A stretch of DNA of 64,000 bases. It comes from Stratiolaelaps scimitus (taxonomy: Eukaryota > Arthropoda > Arachnida > Mesostigmata > Laelapidae). The notes beneath the pieces are model-generated. The model worked only from the letters and a program-made list of their open reading frames with translations. It was not told the DNA's origin and made no database searches. Shown here piece after piece: positions 28,151 through 39,100 of this stretch. Position 1 is the first letter of the stretch. Each line of letters starts with the position of its first letter. The stretch is taken from NCBI GenBank assembly GCA_019614645.1, contig JABWDB010000036.1, forward strand, positions 2,538,001-2,602,000, written 5' to 3'. Both the position numbers and the translations under genes were made by a program.

Positions 28151-31100
28151 GGTTTTCTCTAGTCCAAGACGGCGGGGGTCGTCGCTGCCGCCGCCCCACC
28201 ACCACCACCGCCACCACCATTGTCGCCTGCGCTTCTTCTCGACAAATTCAGCGAACTCGAGTCAACTGCTTCCCGTGGGCTCCTCAATATCTGCCGAGAC
28301 CGGCTGACCGAGATAAGGAACGGGGGAAGGCGATGTCGAAATAAGACGAATTCGAATAAGAACATGCGAGTCATGAGTGGAGCGACAGCCAGGACATAAG
28401 GCACCACCACCGGCGGCGGCGGCGGCGTCGTCGTCTGCTGCTAGTCTCGTCCCTACTCGCCTCTATGGGCTGGCTGTTGTGGCCCCCGAAGCGATCCTGT
28501 CCCCATCGATCCCCCAAGGCTGACAACCCAACTGCCTCTGCCCCTGCCCTCCTGCTGCTTCTGGCGCACTGAGAAACGAAGGAAACGCAGCTGCCGCAGA
28601 ACTAGCAGCTCTGCGGCTGTGCCGTACCGCACCGCCGCCGCCGCCGTCGTCACCACCACCCGTTCGTCGAGCGCGTCTATCCTCCTCTGCCAGTGCGGCC
28701 GGTAGACGGAGGGCTGGGCTGGGGGTCGCTTTTTCCCGTCTCCCGCCCGCAGCGCGCAGTCGGTCTCTTCGACGGAGCTCGCGGTTGCCGCAGTTCGACG
28801 AGAGACAGGTTTTTGACGCGCGCATGAAAAAGCGATAGATATGAAGGGGAGAGAGAGAGAGAGAGAGAGAGAGGAGTTGGTATTCAAATTCGAACTATTG
28901 GTTGGTGAACGGAGAGTGTTCGGTCGGGGCTCGAGGGCGCGCCCGTACTCAAGGTCTGACTGACTAGCTGGCTGAGTGCGTAGATGGATGCGTGCTCTGA
29001 GGGATGGAAGCTGGACGGGGAGCGGTCGGCAGCAAGGGTGGGGTCGTCGGAAGATTCCGTCAGGGAGACGACTTGAAAGATGTGCAGGCAAGCAAGCAAG
29101 CAGGCTGCCAGCCAGCCAGCCAGCCACTGGATCAAAATTGGGAACATTGACATCACAAGGAGCGGTGGTGGTGGCGGAGGAGGCGGCAGTAGCAGCAGCT
29201 CTGGTGGGGTTTGCGGGCGCGATAGTGGCGACGGTGGCGGTGGTAGTCTCAGTGAATCAGGATGCGTGAGGCAAGTGGCGGCTGTGTGTGTGAGAGAGGA
29301 TGGCCGGAACGGCTGGTCCGAGTGGAATTGTTCGAGCTGTGTTTGAATGCTTCGTTTCGTCTGAGTGTCTGCGTGGTGAGCGTGTACGCGTGTCGCCACC
29401 CTACGCAGAGCGCTCAGCTAGCGCTAGGGCCGCAAGCCATTGACTGAGCTTTACAGGCGCGTTCATCTGCCCTGCCCTCACCTCACACAGGCGCACACTA
29501 CCTACAACTGGCCTCACACGTCTCGGGGGCTCGTATGCTGCACATACGATTGTCTATCTCGAGAGCTGCTCGCCCGCACCCGTTTGTGGACAATCTTGCA
29601 ATTTGACGTGCATGCCCAGCCTGCGGGCATGACATCGTATAGTGAAGACAAAAAAAGTCACCAACCGGATGTATTGCGTAAGGCTACAAGTAGCCCTGTT
29701 GAATTTTCGCTTGCTGCCCCTGTTTGTATGGAACTGACAGCATACGACACCGGTTCAATTTAGTATTTCTCTATTTCCTCATGCGCATATCAGCGCAATG
29801 CGTGTTTCGTTATGAATATCACCCTGAGCATGCTCGCAGTCAGTCTGATGCAATCTGTTCCCCGAACCAATTTGTTCGCTACTCAGTCGCCTTTCAGCTC
29901 GTCCGTGAAGTTGTCAAGAGGCCACTTAAAGACGAGCTCCAGTTTCGACGTGTTCTCAGAACTCACATCCATCATTTGCGAGTCTCTCCGGTTGTCTGGC
30001 AGCATGTACTCGTGCTGGAGCCGTCGCGCTCCGTTGCCTCGTCTAGAAACCTCGGGCGAAGTCATCCGCCTTCCGTCTCAGTTGCTGCTGCTGCTGTCGC
30101 CGTCGCCGCCGCCGCAACTGGCCGTTATTCCTCCGTTAAGTTGGCTCACTCACCCAGTCAACCAACGAACAGCGGCGGCATTTCTAAAGTCGCGTCCTCC
30201 TACTCCTCTTTCCCCGACCGTTGACTGTCCCGGATCCGCCGGAGCGGCCACAGCCGGCGACTCCATCCTATCGTGTTCTATCTTTTGACCATTGGCGTTG
30301 CGGCTCCTGTATCTGGCTGCCGGTGGTAACGAGACCCGAGGCGCTGGAGACCCGCCTCCCTGCCCCGCGGCAGGGAGCAGCTCGCGGAGCTGGCAAATGT
30401 CAAAGTAGAATACATTGGAATGAAGCAACGCGGACGAGGGGTGAGTGTGGAGGAGCTGTGTAATGGGGAGGAGTGGCGACCGAAGGCAGGAAAGGCAGCG
30501 ACAAATTCGAATCTTCATTTCCGGTTACAGTCCTCCTCGTCATCCGCATCCTCCCTCGCTCCTGCTCCGCTCCTCCTCCTCCGAGCTCGTCTCGCGCACA
30601 GTAGTCAGTAGTCAGTAGTGGTAGTGGTAGTCAGTAGTAGTGGCAGCGGGAGTGACGGGAGTCGTTGTAGTCGTTTGTTGTCATCGCCACCGTTGGAGGC
30701 GGCGGCGGCGCTGCCTCGTCGATGGTCGCGTTCCGAGGCCCACCTCGATCCGCCTGTGCGCTTTACTCACTCAGTCACTCAGTCATTGGCTGGCTGCTTC
30801 TTCGATGGCTGCAACGCCAGCCCGGCGTTCGTTCGTTGCGTTCGTTCGATCGTTGACTGCGTTGGTCGTCGTCGTCGTCCTTGTGACTGCTGCTTTACTG
30901 ACTCGCCGTGCGCCTGCCATCATCGAGGCCTGGCTCGGCGTGGCCTGCCTACTGGCCCACGGTGGGAGTCTCTCGTTCCGCGTACGCAGTCGGTTTGGCC
31001 GACTGCCGGTCGGCCTGTCTGTCTGCGTGTGTGTCTGTGTCTGTGTGTGTTTGCGCGTTGGCCCGTCGGTGGGCGTAGCTGAAGGCAGATGAACGCCGCC

Positions 31101-31980
31101 GCCGCGGCGGCCTGCACACGAGCCGGCGGCGGATGGCGAACGGACGTTGATGGAGAATTTGATGCCCGTTGCCTTCTTCTCATCGTCCTCGTCGTTCTCA
31201 TCCCGATTGCGACTGGGTGTGGGTCTGTTTCAGCGTCGTGGATGACTCTGGCAGAGGAAGATAGAGGAGCTGGAGGATAGGGAGAGAGAGCTGCTGCCGC
31301 CACCGCCGGGGGTAGCTAGAGGCTCGGATGTGAGAAGATATCGAACACGCACGCATGCCCGCACCCTCTCGGCCCGACGATCGAAGGCATGTATCATCAT
31401 CGTCGTCATCATCAGGACCACTGAGATCATTTGCGCGCTCGCAGGCGTCGCCCGCTCCGGCGACGCAGTTCATACCCAGTGCGCAGTATAACTATGGTGC
31501 CGCCGTGGGGGTCTCCTATCCAGCAGTAGCATCCACACCAGCGGCGATGGTAGAAATCGCAAAGTCGATGATGGAGATGGTGGCGGCGGGGGCGGCGGCG
31601 GCAGCGGCGGCAGCGGCGGCATCCGTGGTCGCCTCGGGAGAAACCCACATTTCGGGCAGATCGACAAAGGCGGTTTCCCGTGTTTTACGCGGCAGATAAC
31701 GAACGGTGTTGCTTGGTTGCTTGCTTGGTTCGCTCGCGCGGTTGTTGTTAGCCGGAGCCAGATCGTTTTCCCTCGAGGCCGAGGGGCGGCGTGACTGTTG
31801 CAGTACAATTAAATTTCTGTTAGAATCGCTGGAAAGGGGCTGGCCAACCCCCCGGGGGCCGCCCAACCCATATCGGAGGCTCGTAGGCGACGATCGCTTC
31901 AGGTGTTTGCCGCAGCGCCGCCTCACGTGGGGTACATTGTCATCATTATCATTGTCATTCGGTGTTCTGGCTAATGATTA
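28150..31980. promoter_or_regulatory. GC-rich island, possible promoter region
   Basis: This block is rich in CCG, GGC, AGC and TCC triplets and in CpG, unlike the AT-rich flanks. It includes (GA)n at 28849-28874, AAGC and CCAG arrays at 29084-29127, the candidate minus-strand first exon at 30065-29967 and a cluster of TCAGT (arthropod initiator-like) motifs on the plus strand at about 30,603-30,640. Promoter function is an inference from composition only. Confidence 0.3.
29967..30065 (-). CDS. candidate first coding exon, unknown product
   Basis: On the minus strand an ATG at 30065, preceded in frame by TGA six bases before the ATG's own codon context, opens a 33-codon reading frame (MTSPEVSRRGNG..., later EYMLPDNRRDSQMMD) that ends exactly at a strong donor GGAT|GTGAGT, phase 0. 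Codons are GC-rich at third positions. It sits in the GC-rich block, where a promoter is plausible. I do not recognise the protein and found no convincing second exon, so this is a weak call: it could be chance in GC-rich DNA. Confidence 0.3.
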
Positions 31981-32496
31981 ACTATACGAATGCTGCTCGC
32001 TCGCTAGTCAGGACATCAGACCTCCATATATATCTATATATATATATATCGTACCGCTACAACCACCCCATCACCATCATCATTAGGTTGTCGTACCAGA
32101 TGTCATAACGTTAGCAACAGTCGGTTAGCAACGCTGGTGACGACAAACGGCCGACGTTGGCATTGATTTGTGCGGGAATACGCCGTTGAGGCACGTCAGC
32201 CACTGCGGTCCCATGATAATATCGTGGCCACGGTGGATGTCAACGATCGTCATACGACCACATGCGAGCTCATCTGTCCTTGGCGTTATCTGTACCACCG
32301 TGGTGTTTTCCCTTCTTTAAGCGAAACCATTATTTGCATAACGTTTTGTTTTTGCGTTGGACAGAGTAATCCGGTAGGGCTTTGCCCCCCCCCCCCCGTT
32401 CGTCTAAAGGCTGTAAAGGCGAAAGGTGTTTCTTTCCTGCACAGTTTAGCTGTTTTGCTATTTCTACAGAGGGAAAGGTGGAGGGAGGGAGGGAGG

Positions 32497-32529
<33 letters not shown>

Positions 32530-32847
32530 ATGGATGAATTTCCATGACAATGAACACCACGACCAGTGTCTCTCTGGGTGTGACCGAAGGCATGAATGGA
32601 GAGAACTTATAGAGAGAGGATCTCTCTCTCTCTCTCCCGTCGTAAGTCGGACTTGCCTGAGGCATTGTCGTGCTCTTCTGCTGGTCGGAGTGGACGACTA
32701 AGTGTGGGATGTGGCGCAGAGCCTTTCTTTATCTCTCTCTCTCTTTCTGCTTATTCGCTATCGTACCGTTTCTCTTCCACGGGCAGTTAGCCACATTGAA
32801 ACAGCCGCAGCTGAAATGCTCGGTCAGACTAGCACACATGTGTTTGT

Positions 32848-32892
<45 letters not shown>

Positions 32893-35800
32893 GGGTGTGT
32901 GTACGAATAGCGAGTCTTCAGTCTCTTCATTTTGGTCAGATCCTGACGACGACTATGAGAATATCATCACAGTGTCAGGGACATAGGCGCTGCTAGTTAA
33001 CCCAAATGAGGGCAGTAAGTGACCTCGACACTGACTCGAGTCTCAAGTCTCGGTCCCATTTCCAGAGAGAGAGAGAGAGAGGAGAAAAAAAAAGCATAAA
33101 AAAACGCACGCGAAAGAAAGAAAAAAGGGAAGAATTAAGATAATTATGTGCACAGCCCCCGCCGCTGCCGCCACCGCGTCGACCGTTCGCCGACCTCTTC
33201 CGACGTTGTTGGCTGACCAAGCGACCGTTACGTGGCCTCTCGTCGACTTCAAAAACCTTCGTTCCCTGCCTCAAGCTGAACAGGAAGACTTCCAAAGGAG
33301 CACCGCCTCCGTGTGATTCGTTGAGGAACTCGGCTGGCCGGTTGGTTGGTTGGTCATTCAGGCCAGCCTAACCTAGTCTCTGAAGTCTGTGTCCATCCAG
33401 GCCTCTGTGCATGGGCCTTAAGACCTGCATGACTTTCGCCCGACAGCAATGATAATCCAATGGCGGGACCAGCATAGCAGCACACGAATAGAAGGAAAAA
33501 ATGCGTACGAATGTGTCCCCCTATGTCTCGACGAGTGGCTGTGTGCGTGTGTGTGCATATATGCCTGCGTAGGAACACCGTTCGGCTTACTCAGGACTAA
33601 CTGGCCCCTGTAGTCGCTCGTTCGCTTTCATTCGGCCTGCGTTTTTCTTGTCTATTACGCTAATTGAATCGAAACAAAGGACCTGCCTGGCTTTTCCGTA
33701 CGCTCCCCACGCGCGCGATCGTTGTTGTCGTATCAACCGGGGCGAAGCGCACACTCGGCTGCGTAGACGTCGTCACGACGATGTCGACCTCTGCCACGAT
33801 TTGCGTACGAAGGCCTCCGTCCGACAACGCAGTCAGCCGACGACAACCAACCGGTAGACTTCAGTGAATACTCGGTCCAGCCACCACCAGCGCCATCATC
33901 TAATACAAGCAGCTGCACTTGAACAGCCAAGCTATGCAAGCCGAGCTCGCTGCCTCCGTCCGGATGGTGACAGCGACGGCGGAGCTTCATTTCATGGAAT
34001 AGTTCCCTCATCCTACGCACAGAGCACGCGAAGATGAAGGCGAAGGAGGGCAGACCTCGATTCGGATGTGGTATACGACACCACGATGGATAGATAGATG
34101 GATGGATGATATGCGGACTGGGGCAGGAACGACACGACGAGAGGCACAAGCACACAACGAAAATGGCTGAGGGTCGAAAATGGCGGAACACCGACCGGAG
34201 CTAAAAGCCGCACAGCATTTCCTCTCGATGAAAAGAGAGTTCTTTTCCGATGTAGACCACTGAAATCGAATGCCGCCAACTGAATGCCACTACCGGAGGC
34301 GGACGGGAAACGGCCTACATGTTATTGTCGTTGTTGCTGTTGAGAGATTTCGAAGTCTGGGGAGGAGAGAGGAATTATAAAAATCAAGGGCCGCAAAAGC
34401 AGAACTTAGTATCATACCCTGTGCTGTCATCGTGATTTGGCTCGTGTGAATTCCATGTGAAGTATCACACATACAATAGAGGACATTGGGGAGCCCTCTC
34501 CACGCAGGCCACAGAATCTGACAATTCTCACCATCGTCGCAGGGAACACTTCCCGGACGTCGAAACCGTATGGCCGGAGTCGGAAATTCACGCACAACCT
34601 TAACTAGCTAGATACGTGACAGCTGCTCATTTGCTGCACGCTTTGCTGTCGCGTCATATCTTCTCGCTCGTCCGACTTATCTCATTGCCGTTTATCTGCT
34701 CATCGCCAGCGTCAACGTCGCTAGCCCCACACGTGAAGTTCTGAAGTTTGGGGCCACGCTGGGGTCCTGTCGCCTATGGAAACAGCCATAGCCCACTTCC
34801 TGCCCCCCTCGGGTTCCACCTCGGCGTGGCGTTAATTCTCCACCCCAGGACACAAACGCAGGATAGGTCTGCGAATAACCCCCAGGGCATCAAACCCCAT
34901 TGGTGGCACTCGTTCGTGAAAAAGCCTCCTCTCATTGCCAGCCCATATCTGAACATCAGCCTCACCCCACGGTCGCGCCGCTAGCGGTCTGTCACCCATT
35001 TCACACAACACAAGCCCGTGAAAACCCCATCGTCAGCCGAATGGGAAATCCACACGCAGCGTTCCCGCTGCTGTCGTTCACTGGGAGCGAATATCGGGAG
35101 GCAGTCGCCCCGTCGGATTCTACAGGGGCTATGCGGCAGGCATGGGAAGATGTTGCGCATCACACACGAAACCACATTGCGGATGATGGTCCCCTTTTGA
35201 CGAAGCATGCCAGCACCGTCCCACTCATGGGCTGCTCATTGCGTGCGACGCTCTTCGGACGGACTCTCCTATCTCTGACCTTTATCTGCTATATAGAACT
35301 ACTGCTAGAGAACGCATATGCGTCAAGCATATCATTATCGAACCTTGTGGTGGGACACGCGACTGGGAAAGCCACCGCTCGCTGTGACAATGAATACCTT
35401 AAATATGATATGGTGAAGCTTAGAAATGTTTGGTTGACACGTGTGTATATGTGTTATACACATTTTACCTGCCAATAAAAAAAATAAGTTATTTACCAAA
35501 ATTCCACAAGGTCTTAAATGTTAATAAATGTATATATATTTTTTGTCATATATGCATCATCTTTTACTCGATAACACTATGTTTACGCCACCCAAAGGTT
35601 TCATACCCCGCAGGCTAAGCAGCTAACTTTCCAAAAGATTCAGCGAGAGCGAAGACAATGAACGACAATCGTTCGGTATCATGCTTCATCACAGCTTTCA
35701 AGGTTCTCCCACAAGGGTCTCGATAGACATTTGGGTTAGAAGCCATTCAAGTCAATCGTGTTTGACGTATCGAGTCAATTCGGTGGAGTCTTCTGCTCAA

Positions 35801-35935
35801 AGTCATACGCGTCATTGTTACAGGCAATAGGTAAAACATCCTTAGAGTATATCAATATGAAATCAATTACAGCATTTGCAGCACACCAAATCCCCGACGA
35901 CCTCGCTAACGACTTGTCACTTCGCTGCTTTTCAG
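31980..35935 (+). other. region upstream of the adaptor exons, no supported gene
   Basis: It holds compound GGGA/GA repeats (32481-32529), a GA...TC inverted run (32611-32637), (CA)n(TA)n at 32848-32892, GA near 33,065 and a GATA/GATG array near 34,086-34,110. No SH3-like coding exon was found, so it is probably intron or upstream flank of the adaptor gene. Confidence 0.4.
32481..32529. repeat. (GGGA)n-(GA)n purine tract
   Basis: GGGA units grade into GA units on the plus strand: a long polypurine/polypyrimidine mirror-type tract. Confidence 0.9.
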
Positions 35936-36102
35936 CAAACGGTCTTGCAGGACTCAAATCGAAGACACCATTGTTCGGGGGACGTTGTGACAAAGACACT
36001 GGCGACAAAATGCCTTCAAAGCACTCGCCGAAAAACTCCAAACTACAGGCAGATCCAGACGCTCCGAAACTTCCGCCCAAACCCGTCAAGGAGCTCGCCA
36101 AG
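35936..36102 (+). CDS. cindr: adaptor exon a: linker before the SH3 domain
   Basis: The acceptor ends a pyrimidine-rich run (cgctgcttttcag) with a ctaac branch-like motif about 25 bases upstream. The donor is AAG|GTACGT. The exon enters in phase 1 and leaves in phase 0 (167 nt). It encodes a basic linker with PSKHSPKNSK and, at its end, PKLPPKPVKELAK, the kind of proline/lysine linker that precedes the third SH3 domain of CIN85. The reading frame stays open upstream of the acceptor to 35758, with ATGs at 35758 and 35857, so a transcript starting in the preceding intron could add an in-frame N-terminus. The exon is inferred from splice sites and frame continuity into the SH3 exon. Confidence 0.75.
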
Positions 36103-39100
36103 GTACGTGAAGGCGGGGTGTTTGCACGTGTGTGACAGAGAGAATGCGCCTGGATCTGCTATTTCATAAACAGCTTGCCGCTAACGTTCAACGCGATCAA
36201 GCAGAGGTCTGAGGTGTACATTGTTTTTTTTCTCGCATTCGTTATTGCATGCACCATGGGCGGACATAAAACGAATAAATTTATGAACCAATTAATCGAT
36301 CCAATTGTCGTCTTTAGACGCTCGATTCGCCCTCAATAGGTAGACGCTAGGCTATCCATTTGAACCTTAATGGATAGCCTACTCGGTATTAGTTACGATC
36401 AGCAACCATAGTAGTTCACTACGTCGCGTCATTATGTACGTAATCCGTTGCAGCCAGGGACTGGCTGGCCAGCCTGCGTCGATGAGTCCATTGTCCATTG
36501 TTCATGATTCACTCTCACGTTATCGTCTCCACTCGACCGCTGTCCTTTGACTATTTTCAGGTTCTGTATTCATATGAAGCGCAAAATGATGATGAGTTGA
36601 CTATCAAGGAAGGGGACACGATCGCCATCCTCACTAAGGAAGTTGAAGATCGAGGTTGGTGGAAGGGCGAACTCAACGGTCGTATTGGTGTCTTTCCCGA
36701 CAATTTCGTACAGCTGATCCGAACGAGTGATGACGGCCATTGCAGTCCGCAACCGTTGACAGGACAGAGCAGGCCCGAACGGCCTGACAAACCTGCCAAG
36801 GCTCTCAAGCCTGATCTTCCAAAAGATAAGCCTTTGATGGGCTTTAATCAACCCCTGCCGCCTCTCCCGACGGAGATGACCGGCCCGGCCACCAGCACAG
36901 CGGCCGTATCAACGAGCAACGCGGCGCCAACCGTGGCCGCCAAGGGTAAACAAAATAGCGACGTCACACACAGACACAACTTGCATGAATGCTGCATTTT
37001 TTTCATTTGAAAATATTTAATTTCCTAAATTTTTTCTTATTTTTCTACGAAATACTGTTGTTTTTATTTCGAGTTCATGGCTGAAGTCGGGCCACAATTA
37101 TTAAGCGTGTAAAAAATAATAGTCTAAAACTTACGGTAATCCTTTGAAGAAGAACCTCCTCTCTTTATATCATTAAAATAGTACTTAGAAAATGAGTAGC
37201 TCCCACTTCGCTAGCCCCTAGGCTTGTCCAAAATAGAAATTATGAAATCTGAATGATACTATATCGTGTATATATGTATATTTGTTACGATATCATCAAC
37301 GGTGTAATTTCATTTTGAATATCGTACATTTATACGCAATGTTTTTATTATCAGTGTGAGCTGTTGTGCAAAACAAAACCCTTTTATTTTTTATATTCTA
37401 TCGAGAACTGAAGCGTATTATATTGCAGTTCCGAAAATAAACTTGATTTTGAAACTTGAAACATGGATGTCTAAAGAATACCCTTGCATTGAGAATTCGT
37501 CTCCACGCCGTTGCCCTGCGACAGCCGATACCCCCCCTAATGCCTGTAGAAAGTTTCACGGTTATGTCTCTGGTCCTCCCAATCTTTCGAAAGCTGAAAG
37601 CCTACGGCAGCACTCGTCCATTGATTCCTTCACATGGTTGTACCACAAGGTGTATCGTTTACAATGAGAGCTACTCATTTGCACGTGTGACCCTCATACG
37701 TGTATATGCTGTTGTATAATAGTTGTTCTTAATTAAAATTATCCGATGGGCGGACCTATCGTTCATAGTCTGTGGACTATGCTGCTCCTGTAGTTTTTAT
37801 GGAGCATCGCTTTGATCAGCGCTTTTGAACGAATCGGTGCAATTCATTGGACATAAAATAGCAGCACTCGCCACATCATAGAATGGAATGGATTCAGTCA
37901 CCATAAGACTACCGCGTATACGAGTAATCACTGGTTTCTCGATGATGGCATTTCCCATTCGAACGAATTAAAATGACGTTGGTGCTACGCTTGCACAGCG
38001 CGATGACGAGTTCGTTCAACCATTTAAATTCGATCTGGACGAGGTGACCCGATGAATCAGCTGACAGCACTCTAGCAATGATATGCGCGTCGTCTTTAGA
38101 GTGGAGCTCGTAGATTGAAACGCTATTAAAGTTGCTGTGATGTTATGGGAGCATGTGACAGTGATAACAATATAGCACCCTTCCACTATATAATTGATGA
38201 TATTTTAGAAATGGGATGTGAACCCTTAGTCCATGTCAGATGGATGTCACAATAGGTGTCTATCTATACTGTTCATTGTTGCTCTTTACCGTCGCCTTCG
38301 GCGAAATTCGAACAGGCCAAGCCCGCTGCTGAATATTGATGGGCTGTTCTTTGTCAACAATATCTTCCCACTAACCTTACGGCCTTGTGGTTTGTGTGCG
38401 ATCACTACGATCTGACTTTAGGCGAGCTGCATGCAGGAGGAGATAAGGACAATAAGCCGGTGTCGACGGTTAGTCCGTTCGGATCGCACGATGGACCCGT
38501 ACCGGGCCTGCTACTAGGCAAGCCTATTTTGGCCTCGCAGATTCGCCGGCAGAACGGTGCCTTCCCCGCTCTCATAGCGGCCCAGGCGGCCGAAAGGGCC
38601 AACCTAAACAGCGGCTCCACCAGCAGTAACAACAGCCATCAAAACGGAAATCCTAGCCATCATGGTAATAACGCTATCACAATACAAAATTGCTCCGTGA
38701 TTTATTATGATATGAACCAACGGCAGGAGACCCTAATTGCCATTGCGTAATTGTGATAACGTTTCGCCGATTTGAGGCACACACACACACACCGTCGCCA
38801 GGCTTGATATACGACAAATATATTATACCGGTCTACGCTTAAGGCTCCCTACGTATTCTTCTGGAGTTGTGACGAGAAGGGCGACGTTCTGATTTCACTG
38901 GTCCGCCTACACTGAACATAGGACCTTAGACATTCGTTGAGCTGAGTCAGCTCAGATATCCCTCCTCATCTATGTGACAGACTCGGGACCTTTAGGCAGT
39001 ACTACGCGGTAACCTGCACTTACCTGGCAAGAATCGATCGAAGAAAGAAAGCTGATAAAGGAATACAGAGATAGCCCGTGTCCGGCAGAAGGATTTGAAC

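Noticed and set aside
31355..31699. 115-codon plus-strand frame with an alanine run
   Set aside because: GCG-repeat driven, with comparable frames on the other strand. No family match. It could be part of an N-terminal exon but is unsupported.
39070..39100. tRNA T-arm-like GGGTTCAAATCC on the minus strand
   Set aside because: No matching A box at tRNA distance and no foldable cloverleaf upstream.
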